This document shows, one piece after another, positions 8,966-19,034 of a DNA stretch of 64,000 nucleotides (positions are counted from its first letter, which is position 1; every line of letters begins with the position of its first letter). Under the pieces are notes generated by a model. It did no database searches. It was given only the letters and a program-made list of their open reading frames with translations, and was not told where the DNA came from. The stretch lies in NCBI RefSeq assembly GCF_015354315.1, contig NZ_JADKYY010000011.1:1-64000 (forward strand), read 5' to 3'. Source of the stretch: Planobacterium oryzisoli (GTDB taxonomy: Bacteria > Bacteroidota > Bacteroidia > Flavobacteriales > Weeksellaceae). Position numbers and translations under genes: made by a program.

Positions 8966-11233
8966 ATGGATTTTTACATTTTTATTGTGGGAGCATTGCT
9001 GCTGTTTGCAGCCCTGGATTTAATTGTCGGCGTAAGTAACGACGCAGTTAACTTTCTTAATTCGGCCATAGGTTCCCGGGTGGCCTCCTACCGTACTATT
9101 ATTATAATTGCCATTGCAGGGGTTGTAATTGGATCCGTTTTCTCCAGTGGAATAATGGAAATCGCCCGAAAGGGTATTTTTTATCCGCAGCATTTCAGCT
9201 TTGAAGTCATACTTATTGTGTTTCTGGCAGTGATGCTGACAGACATCATCCTTCTTGATGTATTTAATAGTTTGGGTCTGCCTACCTCAACTACCGTTTC
9301 TATTATCTTCGAATTGTTAGGTGCATCCTTTATGGCAGGTATCCTCTTTACAATATCTAAGAATGAAGGGATAAATGAAATTTGGAAGTATATTAATTTT
9401 GAAAGCACCAATAATATCGTATCGGGAATCTTTCTCTCGGTCCTTATTGCCTTTACAGCGGGAGCGGTTATTCAGTACCTGTGCCGCCTGCTTTTTACTT
9501 TTCAGTTTGAAGATAAACTAGCGCGCTACGGTGCCGTCTTTTCAGGTGTAGGTATTACATCCATTGTCTATTTTCTTTTAATTAAAGGATTAAAAGGCAC
9601 CACCTTGATTGATAAAGACACCAACGCATGGATTGGGGAGAATACCTGGCTAATACTTGCATCCTTAGCAGTTGTCTGTACATTAATTCTATTTATTGTG
9701 CAGAAAGTACTTAAAGTGAATCCTTTAAAGATAGTGGTTCTTGCAGGTACCTTCTCCTTGGCAATGGCATTTGCAGGAAACGATTTGGTCAACTTTGTAG
9801 GGGTTCCGATTACCGGCCTCCTTGCGTACCAGAACTGGGCGGCCTCTGGAGTTCCGGCCGGCGAATACTACATGGATTATCTTGCTGGAAACGATGTTAT
9901 AGTTCCCAACTACATGCTTCTTATCTCTGGGATTATAATGGGCCTTACGATTTGGCTCAGTGCCAAAGCAAAGAAAGTAACCGAGACGGAAGTTAACCTA
10001 GGACGCCAGGACGAAGGGGATGAACGGTTCAAAGCCAATGCCATCTCCCGAAGCATAGTAAACTCCTCGCTGATGTTCAGTAAGGCTTTTGGCATATTGA
10101 TTCCGCGATCGGTTATAAAACGCTACGAGAACAGCTTCGAGAAGAAAAAAATAAAGGAAGCTACCGAAACGCACGACACGCCTTCTTTCGATTTGGTTCG
10201 CGCTACCACAAACCTGGTTATAGCCTCCTCAATCATAGCATGGGCAACTTCGGAAAAACTGCCGCTCTCTACTACCTATGTCACTTTTATGGTGGCCATG
10301 GGAAGTTCTTTAGCCGATAAGGCTTGGGGAAGAGACAGTGCCGTGTACCGAGTAGCTGGAGTTCTTTCTGTTATTGGCGGTTGGTTTGTAACTGCATTTA
10401 TTGCCTTTACTGTTTCAGCACTCTTCGCGCTAATTCTTTACAAAGGAGGGGAGACTGCAACCTACATATTAATTGCAATTGTGTTTGCTTTTCTAATTGT
10501 CTCACACTTGCGCTTCAATAAAAAGGAAAAGGAAAGTAAGAAAACCAAAGACCGGCTTAAAATTTTGGCCAACGGAGATATGAATACCGTGCAGAAATAC
10601 CAGTCTCTGGTAAGTTCCACAGTTTCTGAAATTGCTACGAATTACAACCTTATCCTTGAAGGTCTAATCGGTGGGGATATCGTAAAGCTCGAGTCTGCAA
10701 ACCGGGCTTTAATCGATTTGGAGCAACACGGTTATAATGTGCGCAGTCAAAGTATCAAATACATTAAAACACTTTCTACGAATGATAAACAGACCGCACA
10801 GGCCATCATATTAAGTAGTGACTTCATCCAGGATTTGGCGCAGTCTACGAAATTCCTTAGTGATGAGGCCCTCTTTTATATTAAGAATCTTCATGTGATC
10901 AGTGATCAGGAATTTTTAAGTGATTTAAAAATGTTGGACCGCAAAATGAATCATTTTTTTAATTTGGTTTTAGTATCACTCGAGCAAACGGCAGACGAAG
11001 ACATCGAATCCATTAGAACGGAAAGGGACCAGGTGCGAAGTTTCATTAATGAAAAGCTGGACTTCCAGATCAGTAATATCAACAGAGCCAAACCAAGCAC
11101 CAAGGAGGGTATTTTACAAACCAATGTATTCCTACAGAGTCGCGATATCCAAGCGGTACTTATGCGTATTTCCAAAATGTTCGTTAAACTGTACGAAACC
11201 AGAATGAATCCCTCGGCACTTCAAGGAGAGTAA
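8966..11233 (+). CDS. PiT-family inorganic phosphate transporter with C-terminal PhoU-like region
   Basis: Inner-membrane phosphate permease, 755 residues and so much longer than a minimal PiT protein. The two family repeats are visible: GVSNDAVNFLNSAIGSR near the N-terminus and AGNDLVNFVGVPI near the middle. A further conserved segment, LGLPTSTTVSI, resembles LPLSTTYVTFMVAMGSSLADK. About twelve membrane segments end near residue 520. A soluble helical region of about 220 residues follows and resembles a fused PhoU-like or DUF47-like regulatory domain. The ATG at 8966 was preferred over the TTG at 8957 because MDFYIFIVGALL starts directly before the first helix. Confidence 0.9.
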   Translation: MDFYIFIVGALLLFAALDLIVGVSNDAVNFLNSAIGSRVASYRTIIIIAIAGVVIGSVFSSGIMEIARKGIFYPQHFSFEVILIVFLAVMLTDIILLDVFNSLGLPTSTTVSIIFELLGASFMAGILFTISKNEGINEIWKYINFESTNNIVSGIFLSVLIAFTAGAVIQYLCRLLFTFQFEDKLARYGAVFSGVGITSIVYFLLIKGLKGTTLIDKDTNAWIGENTWLILASLAVVCTLILFIVQKVLKVNPLKIVVLAGTFSLAMAFAGNDLVNFVGVPITGLLAYQNWAASGVPAGEYYMDYLAGNDVIVPNYMLLISGIIMGLTIWLSAKAKKVTETEVNLGRQDEGDERFKANAISRSIVNSSLMFSKAFGILIPRSVIKRYENSFEKKKIKEATETHDTPSFDLVRATTNLVIASSIIAWATSEKLPLSTTYVTFMVAMGSSLADKAWGRDSAVYRVAGVLSVIGGWFVTAFIAFTVSALFALILYKGGETATYILIAIVFAFLIVSHLRFNKKEKESKKTKDRLKILANGDMNTVQKYQSLVSSTVSEIATNYNLILEGLIGGDIVKLESANRALIDLEQHGYNVRSQSIKYIKTLSTNDKQTAQAIILSSDFIQDLAQSTKFLSDEALFYIKNLHVISDQEFLSDLKMLDRKMNHFFNLVLVSLEQTADEDIESIRTERDQVRSFINEKLDFQISNINRAKPSTKEGILQTNVFLQSRDIQAVLMRISKMFVKLYETRMNPSALQGE

Positions 11234-11253
11234 GTTATAAGGTAATGTACCGG

Positions 11254-11284
11254 GCCACTTCATTCAGGAGTGGCTTTTTTTTTT
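11254..11284 (+). terminator. Rho-independent terminator after the phosphate transporter
   Basis: GCCACT (11254-11259) pairs with AGTGGC (11269-11274) and is followed by ten T. Confidence 0.9.
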
Positions 11285-11338
11285 AATTGAGTAAAATACC
11301 AAGTGTTTTGCCAAACAAACTATTCTGCTAAGATTACC

Positions 11339-11346
11339 TATCTTTG
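11339..11346 (+). promoter_or_regulatory. TAnnTTTG -7 box of prfA
   Basis: TATCTTTG lies 19 bases before the ATG at 11366. It falls inside a longer reading frame opening at 11303, which argues that the longer start is not used. Confidence 0.5.
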
Positions 11347-11365
11347 CAGGCAGAAAAAAAATCAT

Positions 11366-12451
11366 ATGTCAAAGTCTTTAGTTCCAAAACTTGAAGCCAT
11401 AAAACAACGGTATAATGAGGTTGCAGACCTTATTATACAACCGGATGTAATCAACGATCAGAAAAGGTATTCTCAGCTGAATAAAGAATACAGCGACCTG
11501 GGAAAAATCGTACGAGTGTACGATTCCTATAAATCCGCATTGGACACCATCGCAGAATCCGAAGAAATTATCGCAGACGGCTCGGACCGGGATTTGGTGG
11601 ATTTGGCAAAAATGGAAAAAACTGAGGCACAGGAGAAACTTCCTGGTTTGGAAGAAGAATTAAAGGTTTTGCTTATTCCAAAGGATCCAGCAGACGATAA
11701 AAATGTTATTGTAGAACTTCGGGCAGGAACGGGGGGCGATGAGGCAGCGATCTTTGTGGAAGATATTTACCGGATGTACGCTATGTACTTTAAGAATAAA
11801 GGATGGCGTCACGAGATAACGGATTCCAATGAAGCGGCAAAAGGGTATAAGGAATTGATTATGAAGGTGGAAGGCGAAGGTGTTTACGGTATTATGAAGT
11901 TTGAGTCGGGTGTGCATCGGGTGCAGAGGGTGCCGGAAACCGAAAGCCAGGGTAGGGTGCATACTTCTGCTATTACAGTGGCGGTACTTCCGGAAGCCGA
12001 AGAAGTGGATGTGGAAATCAACCCTGCCGATATCGAGATGCAGACCTCACGGTCCGGGGGTGCAGGCGGTCAGAATGTGAACAAAGTAGAAACCAAAGTG
12101 CAGCTTACCCACAAACCTTCTGGGCTGGTCGTAGTATGCCAGCAGGCGCGTTCTCAGCTTGCAAACAGAGAGCTCGCCATGGAGATGCTTCGGGCCAAAC
12201 TGTACGATATTGAACTTCAAAAAGTACAGGGTGATGTGGCCGCCCAAAGAAAATCCATGGTTTCCACCGGGGACCGGTCGGCTAAAATTAAGACGTACAA
12301 CTATCCGCAAGGAAGAGTCACAGACCACCGTATAAACAAATCCGTGTATAATTTGGATGCGTATATGAATGGCGATATCCAAGAAATGATTGATGCCGTT
12401 ATAATGGCGGAGAATGCAGAAAAAATGAAGGGGGAGGAAGAAAACTATTAA
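11366..12451 (+). CDS. prfA: Peptide chain release factor 1
   Basis: Ribosomal termination factor for UAA and UAG codons. The peptidyl-tRNA hydrolysis motif GGQ is at residues 234-236 within [10 protein letters not shown]. The codon-recognition tripeptide reads PET (190-192), the PxT type of RF1 rather than the SPF type of RF2. Helical domain 1 covers about residues 1-100. The start [12 protein letters not shown] gives 361 residues, the family norm; the frame remains open upstream to 11303, but those residues are unconserved and contain the promoter. It is followed closely by a small lipoprotein gene. Confidence 0.96.
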   Translation: MSKSLVPKLEAIKQRYNEVADLIIQPDVINDQKRYSQLNKEYSDLGKIVRVYDSYKSALDTIAESEEIIADGSDRDLVDLAKMEKTEAQEKLPGLEEELKVLLIPKDPADDKNVIVELRAGTGGDEAAIFVEDIYRMYAMYFKNKGWRHEITDSNEAAKGYKELIMKVEGEGVYGIMKFESGVHRVQRVPETESQGRVHTSAITVAVLPEAEEVDVEINPADIEMQTSRSGGAGGQNVNKVETKVQLTHKPSGLVVVCQQARSQLANRELAMEMLRAKLYDIELQKVQGDVAAQRKSMVSTGDRSAKIKTYNYPQGRVTDHRINKSVYNLDAYMNGDIQEMIDAVIMAENAEKMKGEEENY

Positions 12452-12497
12452 GATGGTGTGAATTTTGCTGATTTTTTACAAAAAATGTAAATAAAAT

Positions 12498-12794
12498 ATG
12501 AAAAATTCTCTAGTACTAGTCAGTGCAAGCGCACTATTTCTGCTAACCGCTTGCGAGAAAAAAACCACTACGGTTAAGAACGATGAGGGAGGTACAACCA
12601 AAATCGAGACCGTTGGCTTTGATAAAGAAAAAATTGATTCTACGGCGGAAAACATAGAAGAAGGGGTCAAGGATGCAGCCGGTCAGGCCGGTGAGGCACT
12701 GGAAACCGCAGGGCAAAAACTAAAAAAGGGTGCGGAGAATCTGGAAGAAAATGCACAGGAAGCCACCGACGGTGACGGAAACATAAACAAGTAG
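12498..12794 (+). CDS. Small lipoprotein with amphipathic repeats, unknown function
   Basis: Ninety-eight residues. A type II signal peptide ends in the lipobox LTAC, with Cys19 as lipidation site. The mature part is Lys/Glu/Ala/Gly-rich with repeated heptad-like stretches (ENIEEGVKDAAGQAGEALE and QKLKKGAENLEENAQEA) resembling YtxH/LEA-like or apolipoprotein-like amphipathic helices. It would sit in the outer or inner membrane facing the periplasm. It lies 46 bases after prfA and is followed by a strong terminator. No function is known to me. Confidence 0.75.
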   Translation: MKNSLVLVSASALFLLTACEKKTTTVKNDEGGTTKIETVGFDKEKIDSTAENIEEGVKDAAGQAGEALETAGQKLKKGAENLEENAQEATDGDGNINK

Positions 12795-12814
12795 GTAATA
12801 TTATTTATAACGAG

Positions 12815-12841
12815 CCCATAGATAGTTCTATGGGTTTTTTT
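12815..12841 (+). terminator. Rho-independent terminator after the lipoprotein gene
   Basis: CCCATAGA (12815-12822) pairs perfectly with TCTATGGG (12827-12834) across a 4-base loop and is followed by seven T. Confidence 0.9.
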
Positions 12842-13014
12842 GTTAGTACTCCAACGCCATTTTTCCTTAAATTTGAATCGCATACAAATCCTACTGGCCA
12901 GAAGAAAGCCGCAATGTGAATCCCTACTATTAATGCAATACGTTGGTACACTGCAGAGCGCTCACGTATTATAACACTATGTTCACAGGGATATGTAGAG
13001 AAGAATTCTTAATT

Positions 13015-15135
13015 ATGAAACGAAAAGAAATTGTAAACCGCCGGCCGAATTTTTCGCATTCATTTTCAATGCCTCAGCCTTATATGTTTGAGAAAGATGG
13101 CTTGCAGTTACAATCCCGGTATGTACGGAAAGAGAAATTTGCGCACCTGGAAGGAGCCGTTCCGGGAAGCGCACCCTTTTTACGCGGTCCGTATCCCACT
13201 ATGTACGTTCAAAAACCTTGGACGATACGCCAATACGCAGGGTTTTCCACGGCAGAAGAATCCAATGCCTTTTACCGCAGAAATCTAGCGGCTGGGCAGA
13301 AGGGGTTGTCTGTCGCATTTGACTTAGCAACGCATAGAGGGTACGACTCCGATCATCCCAGAGTTGTGGGGGATGTGGGAAAAGCGGGAGTGGCCATTGA
13401 TTCGGTTGAAGATATGAAGATTCTCTTCGATCAGATTCCTTTAGATCAAATCTCTGTTTCTATGACAATGAACGGCGCTGTTCTTCCAATACTGGCATTC
13501 TATATAGTTGCCGCCGAGGAACAGGGTGTTGACCAGTCAAAACTGTCCGGAACGATTCAAAATGATATTCTCAAAGAGTTCATGGTGCGCAATACCTATA
13601 TCTATCCCCCTGAGCCCTCCATGAAGATCATAGCAGACATCTTTTCCTACACCTCAAGGAATATTCCCAAGTTCAATTCTATTTCTATTTCAGGGTACCA
13701 CATGCAGGAAGCAGGAGCTACCCCGGTACTGGAAATGGCTTATACCCTTGCAGATGGGCTGGAGTATGTACGCACGGGAATTAAAGCAGGTATGGATATC
13801 GACAGTTTCGCACCACGTTTGTCGTTTTTTTGGGCCATTGGTATGAACCATATGATGGAAATAGCCAAATTACGTGCAGCAAGAGTTTTATGGGCTGAAT
13901 TAATGGCCCAGTTTAAACCGTCCAATCCAAAATCGCTTGCCCTTCGTACGCATTGTCAGACCTCCGGCTGGAGCTTGACAGAACAGGAGCCGCTAAATAA
14001 TGTTACCAGGACAGCTATTGAAGCTATGGCAGCAGTCCTGGGAGGCGCCCAGTCGCTTCATACCAATGCCTTAGATGAGGCCATAGCACTTCCCACGGAC
14101 CACTCCGCAAAGATCGCCCGCAATACACAGCTCATACTTCAAAAGGAGACAGGGGTGTGTCAGGTTGTGGACCCTACAGCAGGTAGCTACCTGGTGGAAT
14201 CCCTAACGGAGGAAATGATTCTAAAAGCCAGAGAATATATAGAAGAAGTGGAACGGGAAGGAGGAATGACCAAGGCCATTGAAGCCGGCATTCCAAAAAT
14301 GCGCATCGAAGAGGCGGCGGCAATAAAACAGGCCAAGATCGACAACGGGGAGGAATTTATTGTAGGGGTAAATGCTTTCAAAACCAGACTTGCGCAGCAG
14401 GAAATGGAAATACTCGCAATAGACAATACAACAGTGCGTCACAAGCAGCTGGAGCGCCTAAAGCAGATAAAAGAAAACCGTAACCAAGCGCAGGTAACGA
14501 ATGCCCTTCGAGCGCTGAGTAGGTGTGCTAGAGATGGAGAGGGTAATTTGTTGGAGCTTACCATTGAAGCTGCCCGCAAGCGCGCTACCTTGGGGGAGAT
14601 TAGCGATGCATTGGAAGAAGTATTTGGGAGATTTAAAGCGAACGTACGTACAATAGAAGGGGTATATGCTATGAATGCAAAAGAGAATCAGAAATTCAAT
14701 GAAGCGCTGAAATTATCCAATAAGTTCTTTGAACAAAATGGCCGAAGACCAAGAATCATGGTAGCCAAGATGGGTCAGGACGGACACGACCGCGGGGCAA
14801 AAGTGGTTGCCACTTCGTTTGCGGATATGGGCTTTGATGTAGATGTTGCACCCCTTTTTCAAACCCCGGAGGAGGTTGCAAAGCAAGCGATTGAAAACGA
14901 CGTTCATGTGTTAGGGATTTCATCGCTGGCTGCCGGTCATAACACGCTCGTACCCCAAGTGGTAGAGGCATTACGCTCTCTGGGAGCCGATGATATACTA
15001 ATTGTGGTAGGCGGGGTGATACCCAAACAGGACTACGGAAAATTATACCAGCAGGGAGCGCATTTTATATTTGGACCCGGCACCAATCTGGCTGCTTCCG
15101 CGTGCTCAATTTTAAAGAAACTGCTGCAAAACTGA
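13015..15135 (+). CDS. mutB: Methylmalonyl-CoA mutase, catalytic chain
   Basis: Adenosylcobalamin enzyme interconverting succinyl-CoA and (R)-methylmalonyl-CoA, linking propionyl-CoA to the TCA cycle. The N-terminal TIM-barrel catalytic domain (about 40-560) carries [24 protein letters not shown] and [14 protein letters not shown] with its catalytic histidine. The C-terminal B12 domain has D589-x-H591-x-x-G594 ([10 protein letters not shown]), the base-off/His-on cobalamin site. The ATG at 13015 gives [13 protein letters not shown] and 706 residues; in-frame codons back to 12943 are unconserved. No small MutA subunit gene is adjacent. The chaperone meaB lies 1.4 kb downstream. Confidence 0.95.
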   Translation: MKRKEIVNRRPNFSHSFSMPQPYMFEKDGLQLQSRYVRKEKFAHLEGAVPGSAPFLRGPYPTMYVQKPWTIRQYAGFSTAEESNAFYRRNLAAGQKGLSVAFDLATHRGYDSDHPRVVGDVGKAGVAIDSVEDMKILFDQIPLDQISVSMTMNGAVLPILAFYIVAAEEQGVDQSKLSGTIQNDILKEFMVRNTYIYPPEPSMKIIADIFSYTSRNIPKFNSISISGYHMQEAGATPVLEMAYTLADGLEYVRTGIKAGMDIDSFAPRLSFFWAIGMNHMMEIAKLRAARVLWAELMAQFKPSNPKSLALRTHCQTSGWSLTEQEPLNNVTRTAIEAMAAVLGGAQSLHTNALDEAIALPTDHSAKIARNTQLILQKETGVCQVVDPTAGSYLVESLTEEMILKAREYIEEVEREGGMTKAIEAGIPKMRIEEAAAIKQAKIDNGEEFIVGVNAFKTRLAQQEMEILAIDNTTVRHKQLERLKQIKENRNQAQVTNALRALSRCARDGEGNLLELTIEAARKRATLGEISDALEEVFGRFKANVRTIEGVYAMNAKENQKFNEALKLSNKFFEQNGRRPRIMVAKMGQDGHDRGAKVVATSFADMGFDVDVAPLFQTPEEVAKQAIENDVHVLGISSLAAGHNTLVPQVVEALRSLGADDILIVVGGVIPKQDYGKLYQQGAHFIFGPGTNLAASACSILKKLLQN

Positions 15136-15136
15136 A

Positions 15137-15167
15137 TAAAAAAAGCCTCCCCTATACAGAGGAGGCT
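15137..15167 (-). terminator. Terminator for the cytochrome c lipoprotein gene
   Basis: AGCCTCC (15144-15150) pairs with GGAGGCT (15161-15167). On the minus strand the stem is followed by a T-run (plus-strand A-run at 15137-15143). It lies directly after the mutB stop, so it may also stall convergent transcription. Confidence 0.8.
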
Positions 15168-15188
15168 ATAGAATACGAGGCAAAATAA

Positions 15189-15461
15189 TTAGTTTACTGA
15201 GGTGATGTAATCGTAAACCAGAGCGCCCTGCTCAGAAGATAGTTTTGCTTTAGGCGCCATAGCATTGACGATACCTATCCACTCGGTATCATTGTGTGCT
15301 TTTGGATCGGGTAAATCATGGCATTTTCCACAAGAATTTTCAAAAATAGTCTTTCCTTCCGCTAATCTTTGGGACTCAGACATCTTGGTTCCGGGTGTTC
15401 CTTTTTGCGTGCAGGATCCTACCAGTAGTAGAACTGCAGGAATAATAAATAGTTTTTTCAT
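15189..15461 (-). CDS. Small c-type cytochrome lipoprotein
   Basis: Ninety residues. A lipoprotein signal with Cys17 (LLLVGSC) is followed by a single cytochrome c fold with the heme-binding motif C44-x-x-C47-H48 (SCGKCHDLP). A methionine in VNAMAPKAKLS is the likely axial ligand. It would be a periplasm-facing, lipid-anchored electron carrier. It runs convergently to mutB with its own terminator. The partner is unknown; the cbb3 oxidase encoded 20 kb away is a possible electron acceptor, but that is only inference. Confidence 0.85.
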   Translation of the reverse strand: MKKLFIIPAVLLLVGSCTQKGTPGTKMSESQRLAEGKTIFENSCGKCHDLPDPKAHNDTEWIGIVNAMAPKAKLSSEQGALVYDYITSVN

Positions 15462-15527
15462 AGTAATTGTATAGTTGCTTTAAATTTAGCTTATTTTTAA
15501 TAATTAAAAACCTTTGCGTACTACGTT

Positions 15528-16523
15528 TTGCTAGCACTTAAATACAAGATCAATACCCTTTATATGCGAAGCGCATTTGTACTTGCGCACGGATCCTACA
15601 CAGAGCGTTCAGCCATCACGGTCACTGTGACAGACCAGAGGCATCATGGGTACGGAGAATTAGTAGTTATTGATTACTACGGTCTCCAATTACAAGATCT
15701 ATGCCTAGAGTTGGAACTTGTAGCGGGGTATCTAAAAGATCTAGTTTCGGTCCATCCCATGGAAATCTATGCGTATTTGTGCTCTTTACCTATTCATAGT
15801 TTTGTCCGCTCCGCTGTGGACTGCGCCTGTTGGGACTATTACGGTAAAAGCATGGGTAAATTGTTTTCTGAATTAAATAATATACCCCGGTCCACACCGC
15901 TTCAATCGAGCTTTACCATTGGTGTGACAGACTCTAAAACCCAACTACAGCAGGCAAACCAAAGTGCATGGAATTTTATCAAATTCAAGTGCGACAGGGA
16001 GTATGAAAATCTCTTAAGGGACTGCGGGCTTATTCAAAAAAAGTTTGCCATTGATTTTAATGGAAGTCTTAATAGAAAACAATATGCAGAACTGCTGGAT
16101 AGTACTTGGTGCGCTGCATTGCAGTATATAGAGCAGCCGGTACCTGCTACCGAGCGCCCCAAAAGAAGGCAGAGAACTACCCTGCCCGTTATAGCGGATG
16201 AAGCATTTCAAGAAGCCAGTGACTTAAAGCAGATCGCTGAATCGTACGACGGCATTAATATTAAATTACTGAAAGTAGGCGGACTCACACCTGCACTTTT
16301 AAAAATTCAGCAAGCAAAGCAATTGGGTCTTAAAGTTATGATTGGCTGTATGACAGAATCCACTGTGGGAATCTCTGCGGCCGCAGTCCTGGCGCCCCTT
16401 TGTGATTATGCAGATCTGGATGGCGCAAACCTTATTGCGAATGATTATGCCTATGGAAGCACAGTGCAGGAAGGGCTTATCAGTATAAGCACTAAGCCTG
16501 GGCTTGGTATTGGACTATTATAA
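15528..16523 (+). CDS. Dipeptide epimerase (L-Ala-D/L-Glu epimerase-like), enolase superfamily
   Basis: Predicted Mg-dependent epimerase, probably recycling murein dipeptides or epimerising other dipeptides. Enolase-superfamily barrel motifs are in order: the catalytic KxK in FIKFKCD, Mg ligands in AIDFNGS, EQPVP and IADEAF, and the second catalytic lysine in NIKLLKVGG. The GCMTESTVG segment is typical of the dipeptide epimerase branch. The start is inferred to be TTG at 15528, because the first strand (ALKYKINTLYMRSAF) aligns with the family N-terminus. The first ATG, at 15564, would delete that strand. Substrate specificity cannot be read from sequence. Confidence 0.82.
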   Translation: MLALKYKINTLYMRSAFVLAHGSYTERSAITVTVTDQRHHGYGELVVIDYYGLQLQDLCLELELVAGYLKDLVSVHPMEIYAYLCSLPIHSFVRSAVDCACWDYYGKSMGKLFSELNNIPRSTPLQSSFTIGVTDSKTQLQQANQSAWNFIKFKCDREYENLLRDCGLIQKKFAIDFNGSLNRKQYAELLDSTWCAALQYIEQPVPATERPKRRQRTTLPVIADEAFQEASDLKQIAESYDGINIKLLKVGGLTPALLKIQQAKQLGLKVMIGCMTESTVGISAAAVLAPLCDYADLDGANLIANDYAYGSTVQEGLISISTKPGLGIGLL

Positions 16524-16533
16524 TTTGAATAGT

Positions 16534-17514
16534 ATGGAATTTTCAATTGAGCAGTTATATCATGGTATTTTAAAGGGGGATAGGCGTTCGCTTGCACGGG
16601 GCATAACTCTAATAGAAAGTGTACACCCTACGCACCGCGTTCTGGCAGATCAACTACTAGATAAAATAGCGCCCCGCGCTGGTAATTCTTTGCGCATAGG
16701 GATAACAGGGGTACCGGGCGCCGGTAAAAGTACCTTTATTGAACAGTTTGGGATGAGTGCAATCCAAAAGGGCCATAAGGTTGCAGTACTGGCTGTTGAT
16801 CCCAGTTCCAATATCAACAAAGGTTCCCTTCTTGGAGATAAGACCAGGATGGAATTGCTAAGCAGAGAAGAAAAGGCCTTTATAAGGCCATCACCTACTT
16901 CTGGGTTTCTGGGCGGTGTAGCCAATGCCACTTTTGAAACTATGCTTCTCTGTGAAGCGGCAGGATACGACATAGTACTTATTGAAACCGTTGGCGTTGG
17001 GCAAAGCGAAGTGATGGTATCACAGATGTGCGACGTGTTTTTGTTAATAAGTTTGATAGGAGCGGGCGATGAGCTGCAGGGAATTAAAAAAGGGATAATG
17101 GAAATGGTGGATATTATCTTTATTAATAAAGTGCAAGAATCAAATCTGCAGGCTGCAAGAAAGGCAAGAGCAGAACTCATTCATGCACTGCAGTTTTTAA
17201 GAAGAGAGAACACCTGGAAGGTACCTGTTTTACTTGGATCCGCCTTAAATGAGAAAGATGTTTTAAACGTTTGGAAATCTGTGGAAGAGTTTTCTTCCCA
17301 TAAAAAAGATGAGGGATTCTTTTATGAGCATAGAAAAAGACAGGCAGAGGATCGTTTTGAGTTTTGGGTCAATAATTTAATTATTGATAAAGCAAAACAA
17401 AGCAATGCTCTTTCTGAAAACTTCGATAAACAGCGTGCAAAGGCATCCTCTATGCTTACTAACCCAAGTTCGCAGGCACGGAGATTTGTAGAGGAATTAT
17501 TTAGGGACCTGTGA
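16534..17514 (+). CDS. meaB: Methylmalonyl Co-A mutase-associated GTPase MeaB
   Basis: G3E-type P-loop GTPase that loads and protects the cobalamin cofactor of methylmalonyl-CoA mutase. Walker A is GVPGAGKST (59-67). The conserved AVDPSSNINKGSLLGDKTRM and IETVGVGQSE segments carry the switch regions, and FINKVQESN corresponds to the base-recognition region. The ATG at 16534 gives MEFSIEQLYHGILKGDR, the normal N-terminus, and 326 residues. It belongs functionally with mutB, from which it is separated by the cytochrome and epimerase genes. Its 3' end overlaps the convergent DUF4251 gene by 18 bases. Confidence 0.95.
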   Translation: MEFSIEQLYHGILKGDRRSLARGITLIESVHPTHRVLADQLLDKIAPRAGNSLRIGITGVPGAGKSTFIEQFGMSAIQKGHKVAVLAVDPSSNINKGSLLGDKTRMELLSREEKAFIRPSPTSGFLGGVANATFETMLLCEAAGYDIVLIETVGVGQSEVMVSQMCDVFLLISLIGAGDELQGIKKGIMEMVDIIFINKVQESNLQAARKARAELIHALQFLRRENTWKVPVLLGSALNEKDVLNVWKSVEEFSSHKKDEGFFYEHRKRQAEDRFEFWVNNLIIDKAKQSNALSENFDKQRAKASSMLTNPSSQARRFVEELFRDL

Positions 17515-18024
17515 TTTTTCTACTGCTGTTATATAGCCTTCATAGGAGATAGGTTGTCGGTCCACTGCATCAATAGATAAGTAAGCTCTGCCGTTAGGGT
17601 ACACATCGAGGAATATGCGTTGAATATTGGAAATGTCATTCGGTTGCATCGTAATTGTAGTGCTCTTACTGCTGTTTTTCACATTGTAGGAGTAGGATTT
17701 CGAATCAAAATAATGTCCTTGCTGGTCCCGGTTAAAAGTCCCGGAATAACTTCTGCCAAAATAGGGTAGTTGTGCGGACAGGTTCTTTCTACTGATTTGC
17801 AGCGTATAACCCGGATCTAAATCCAGAAGTCGTGCGTAGCCTCCTGGAAGAGAATTTGCAGCATTTACCACATCGTAATTCATAGGTAGCGCTTTTCGCG
17901 CATGGAACGTGAATGCTTGCTCCGAAATTAATCGCTCTACCGTGGCTTTGTCCAGCGTATTTTGAGTGGTGCAACCAAAAAGCAAAAAGCTCACTAGGAC
18001 GGATAAAATATAGATGTTTTTCAT
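17497..18024 (-). CDS. DUF4251 lipoprotein
   Basis: Bacteroidota-specific periplasmic lipoprotein of 175 residues and unknown function. The lipobox is LLFGC (Cys18). The mature part has the DUF4251 pattern: FTFHARKALPM near the start, LPYFGRSYSG in the middle, and a closing YLSIDAVDRQPISYEG segment. It is transcribed toward meaB and overlaps its end by 18 bases. It is probably an envelope protein; no catalytic residues are apparent. Confidence 0.85.
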   Translation of the reverse strand: MKNIYILSVLVSFLLFGCTTQNTLDKATVERLISEQAFTFHARKALPMNYDVVNAANSLPGGYARLLDLDPGYTLQISRKNLSAQLPYFGRSYSGTFNRDQQGHYFDSKSYSYNVKNSSKSTTITMQPNDISNIQRIFLDVYPNGRAYLSIDAVDRQPISYEGYITAVEKSQVPK

Positions 18025-18143
18025 TCTTGTAGTATTTATCGATATAGTTACAAAATTTATGCTAAAATCTACAAGAATATTTACTGCAGTACAAATGGAA
18101 TAAAAATTGTTTATGGCTGCATAACATTAAATAAATAATTCTT

Positions 18144-18953
18144 ATGAAAATAATTAAAATTTTGGGTATATGGATAGGTGCTGCCACAATGGTGGCGTGT
18201 TCCACGAATCCAATTACAGGTAGACGTTCTGTACAGATTGCAAACGATCAACAGATCGCAGCAATGGCGGACCAGCAGTATGATCAAGCATTAGCACAAT
18301 CCAAGGTTGTAAAAGGTACCACTGCTGCAAATCAGGTGCGTACAGTAGGTGTTCGGTTACAGAATGCCGCCATTAATTATTACAAAACCATAGGAAGGTC
18401 TGAAGATCTTTCAGAATTTGCCTGGGAATACAATCTTCTGGAAGATAAAGCAGCCAATGCATGGTGTATGCCAGGCGGTAAAGTGGCGGTGTATACAGGT
18501 ATTTTACCTATAACACAGAACGAAAATGGCCTAGCAGTAGTTCTTGGACACGAAATATCGCATGCGCTTGCAGGTCATGGAAATGAGAGAATTTCTCAAG
18601 CGATGATTGCCCAGTATGGTGGTGCAATATTGGGAAGCACTATCTCCAGCGGCCAGTGGGCTCAGGTCTTTTCTCAAGTATACCCGCTCGGAGCTCAAGT
18701 TGCTTTATTGAAATACGGTCGTAAGCAAGAACTTGAAGCAGACGAAATGGGACTTTATTTAATGGGAATGGCTGGTTATGATCCGCGGGGAGCACAACCG
18801 TTTTGGCACCGGATGGAAACAATGAGTACTTCTACCAACCGTCCGCCTGAGTTCCTATCAAGCCACCCAAGTCCTGATAACCGAAGAACCCAAATTGAGA
18901 GAAATCTACCAAAAGCTCTTGAGTACTATAAAGCAGCGGGTGGTAAAATTTAA
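18144..18953 (+). CDS. M48-family metalloprotease lipoprotein
   Basis: Zinc endopeptidase anchored by a lipoprotein signal (MVAC, Cys19), related to E. coli LoiP/YcaL. The zinc motif HEISH spans residues 136-140, with H136 and H140 as ligands and E137 as catalytic base. The third ligand is in ELEADEMGLYLM. At 269 residues it is a single-domain enzyme without the TPR extension of BepA. It probably degrades damaged envelope proteins. The neighbouring genes encode other envelope proteins, but on different transcripts. Confidence 0.9.
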   Translation: MKIIKILGIWIGAATMVACSTNPITGRRSVQIANDQQIAAMADQQYDQALAQSKVVKGTTAANQVRTVGVRLQNAAINYYKTIGRSEDLSEFAWEYNLLEDKAANAWCMPGGKVAVYTGILPITQNENGLAVVLGHEISHALAGHGNERISQAMIAQYGGAILGSTISSGQWAQVFSQVYPLGAQVALLKYGRKQELEADEMGLYLMGMAGYDPRGAQPFWHRMETMSTSTNRPPEFLSSHPSPDNRRTQIERNLPKALEYYKAAGGKI

Positions 18954-19034
18954 GAGCTACCTAAAGACGTAATATATTTCAAACCTTTCCAATATTTACA
19001 CTAAATTTGGGAAGGTTTGTTAATTATTAGCCCT

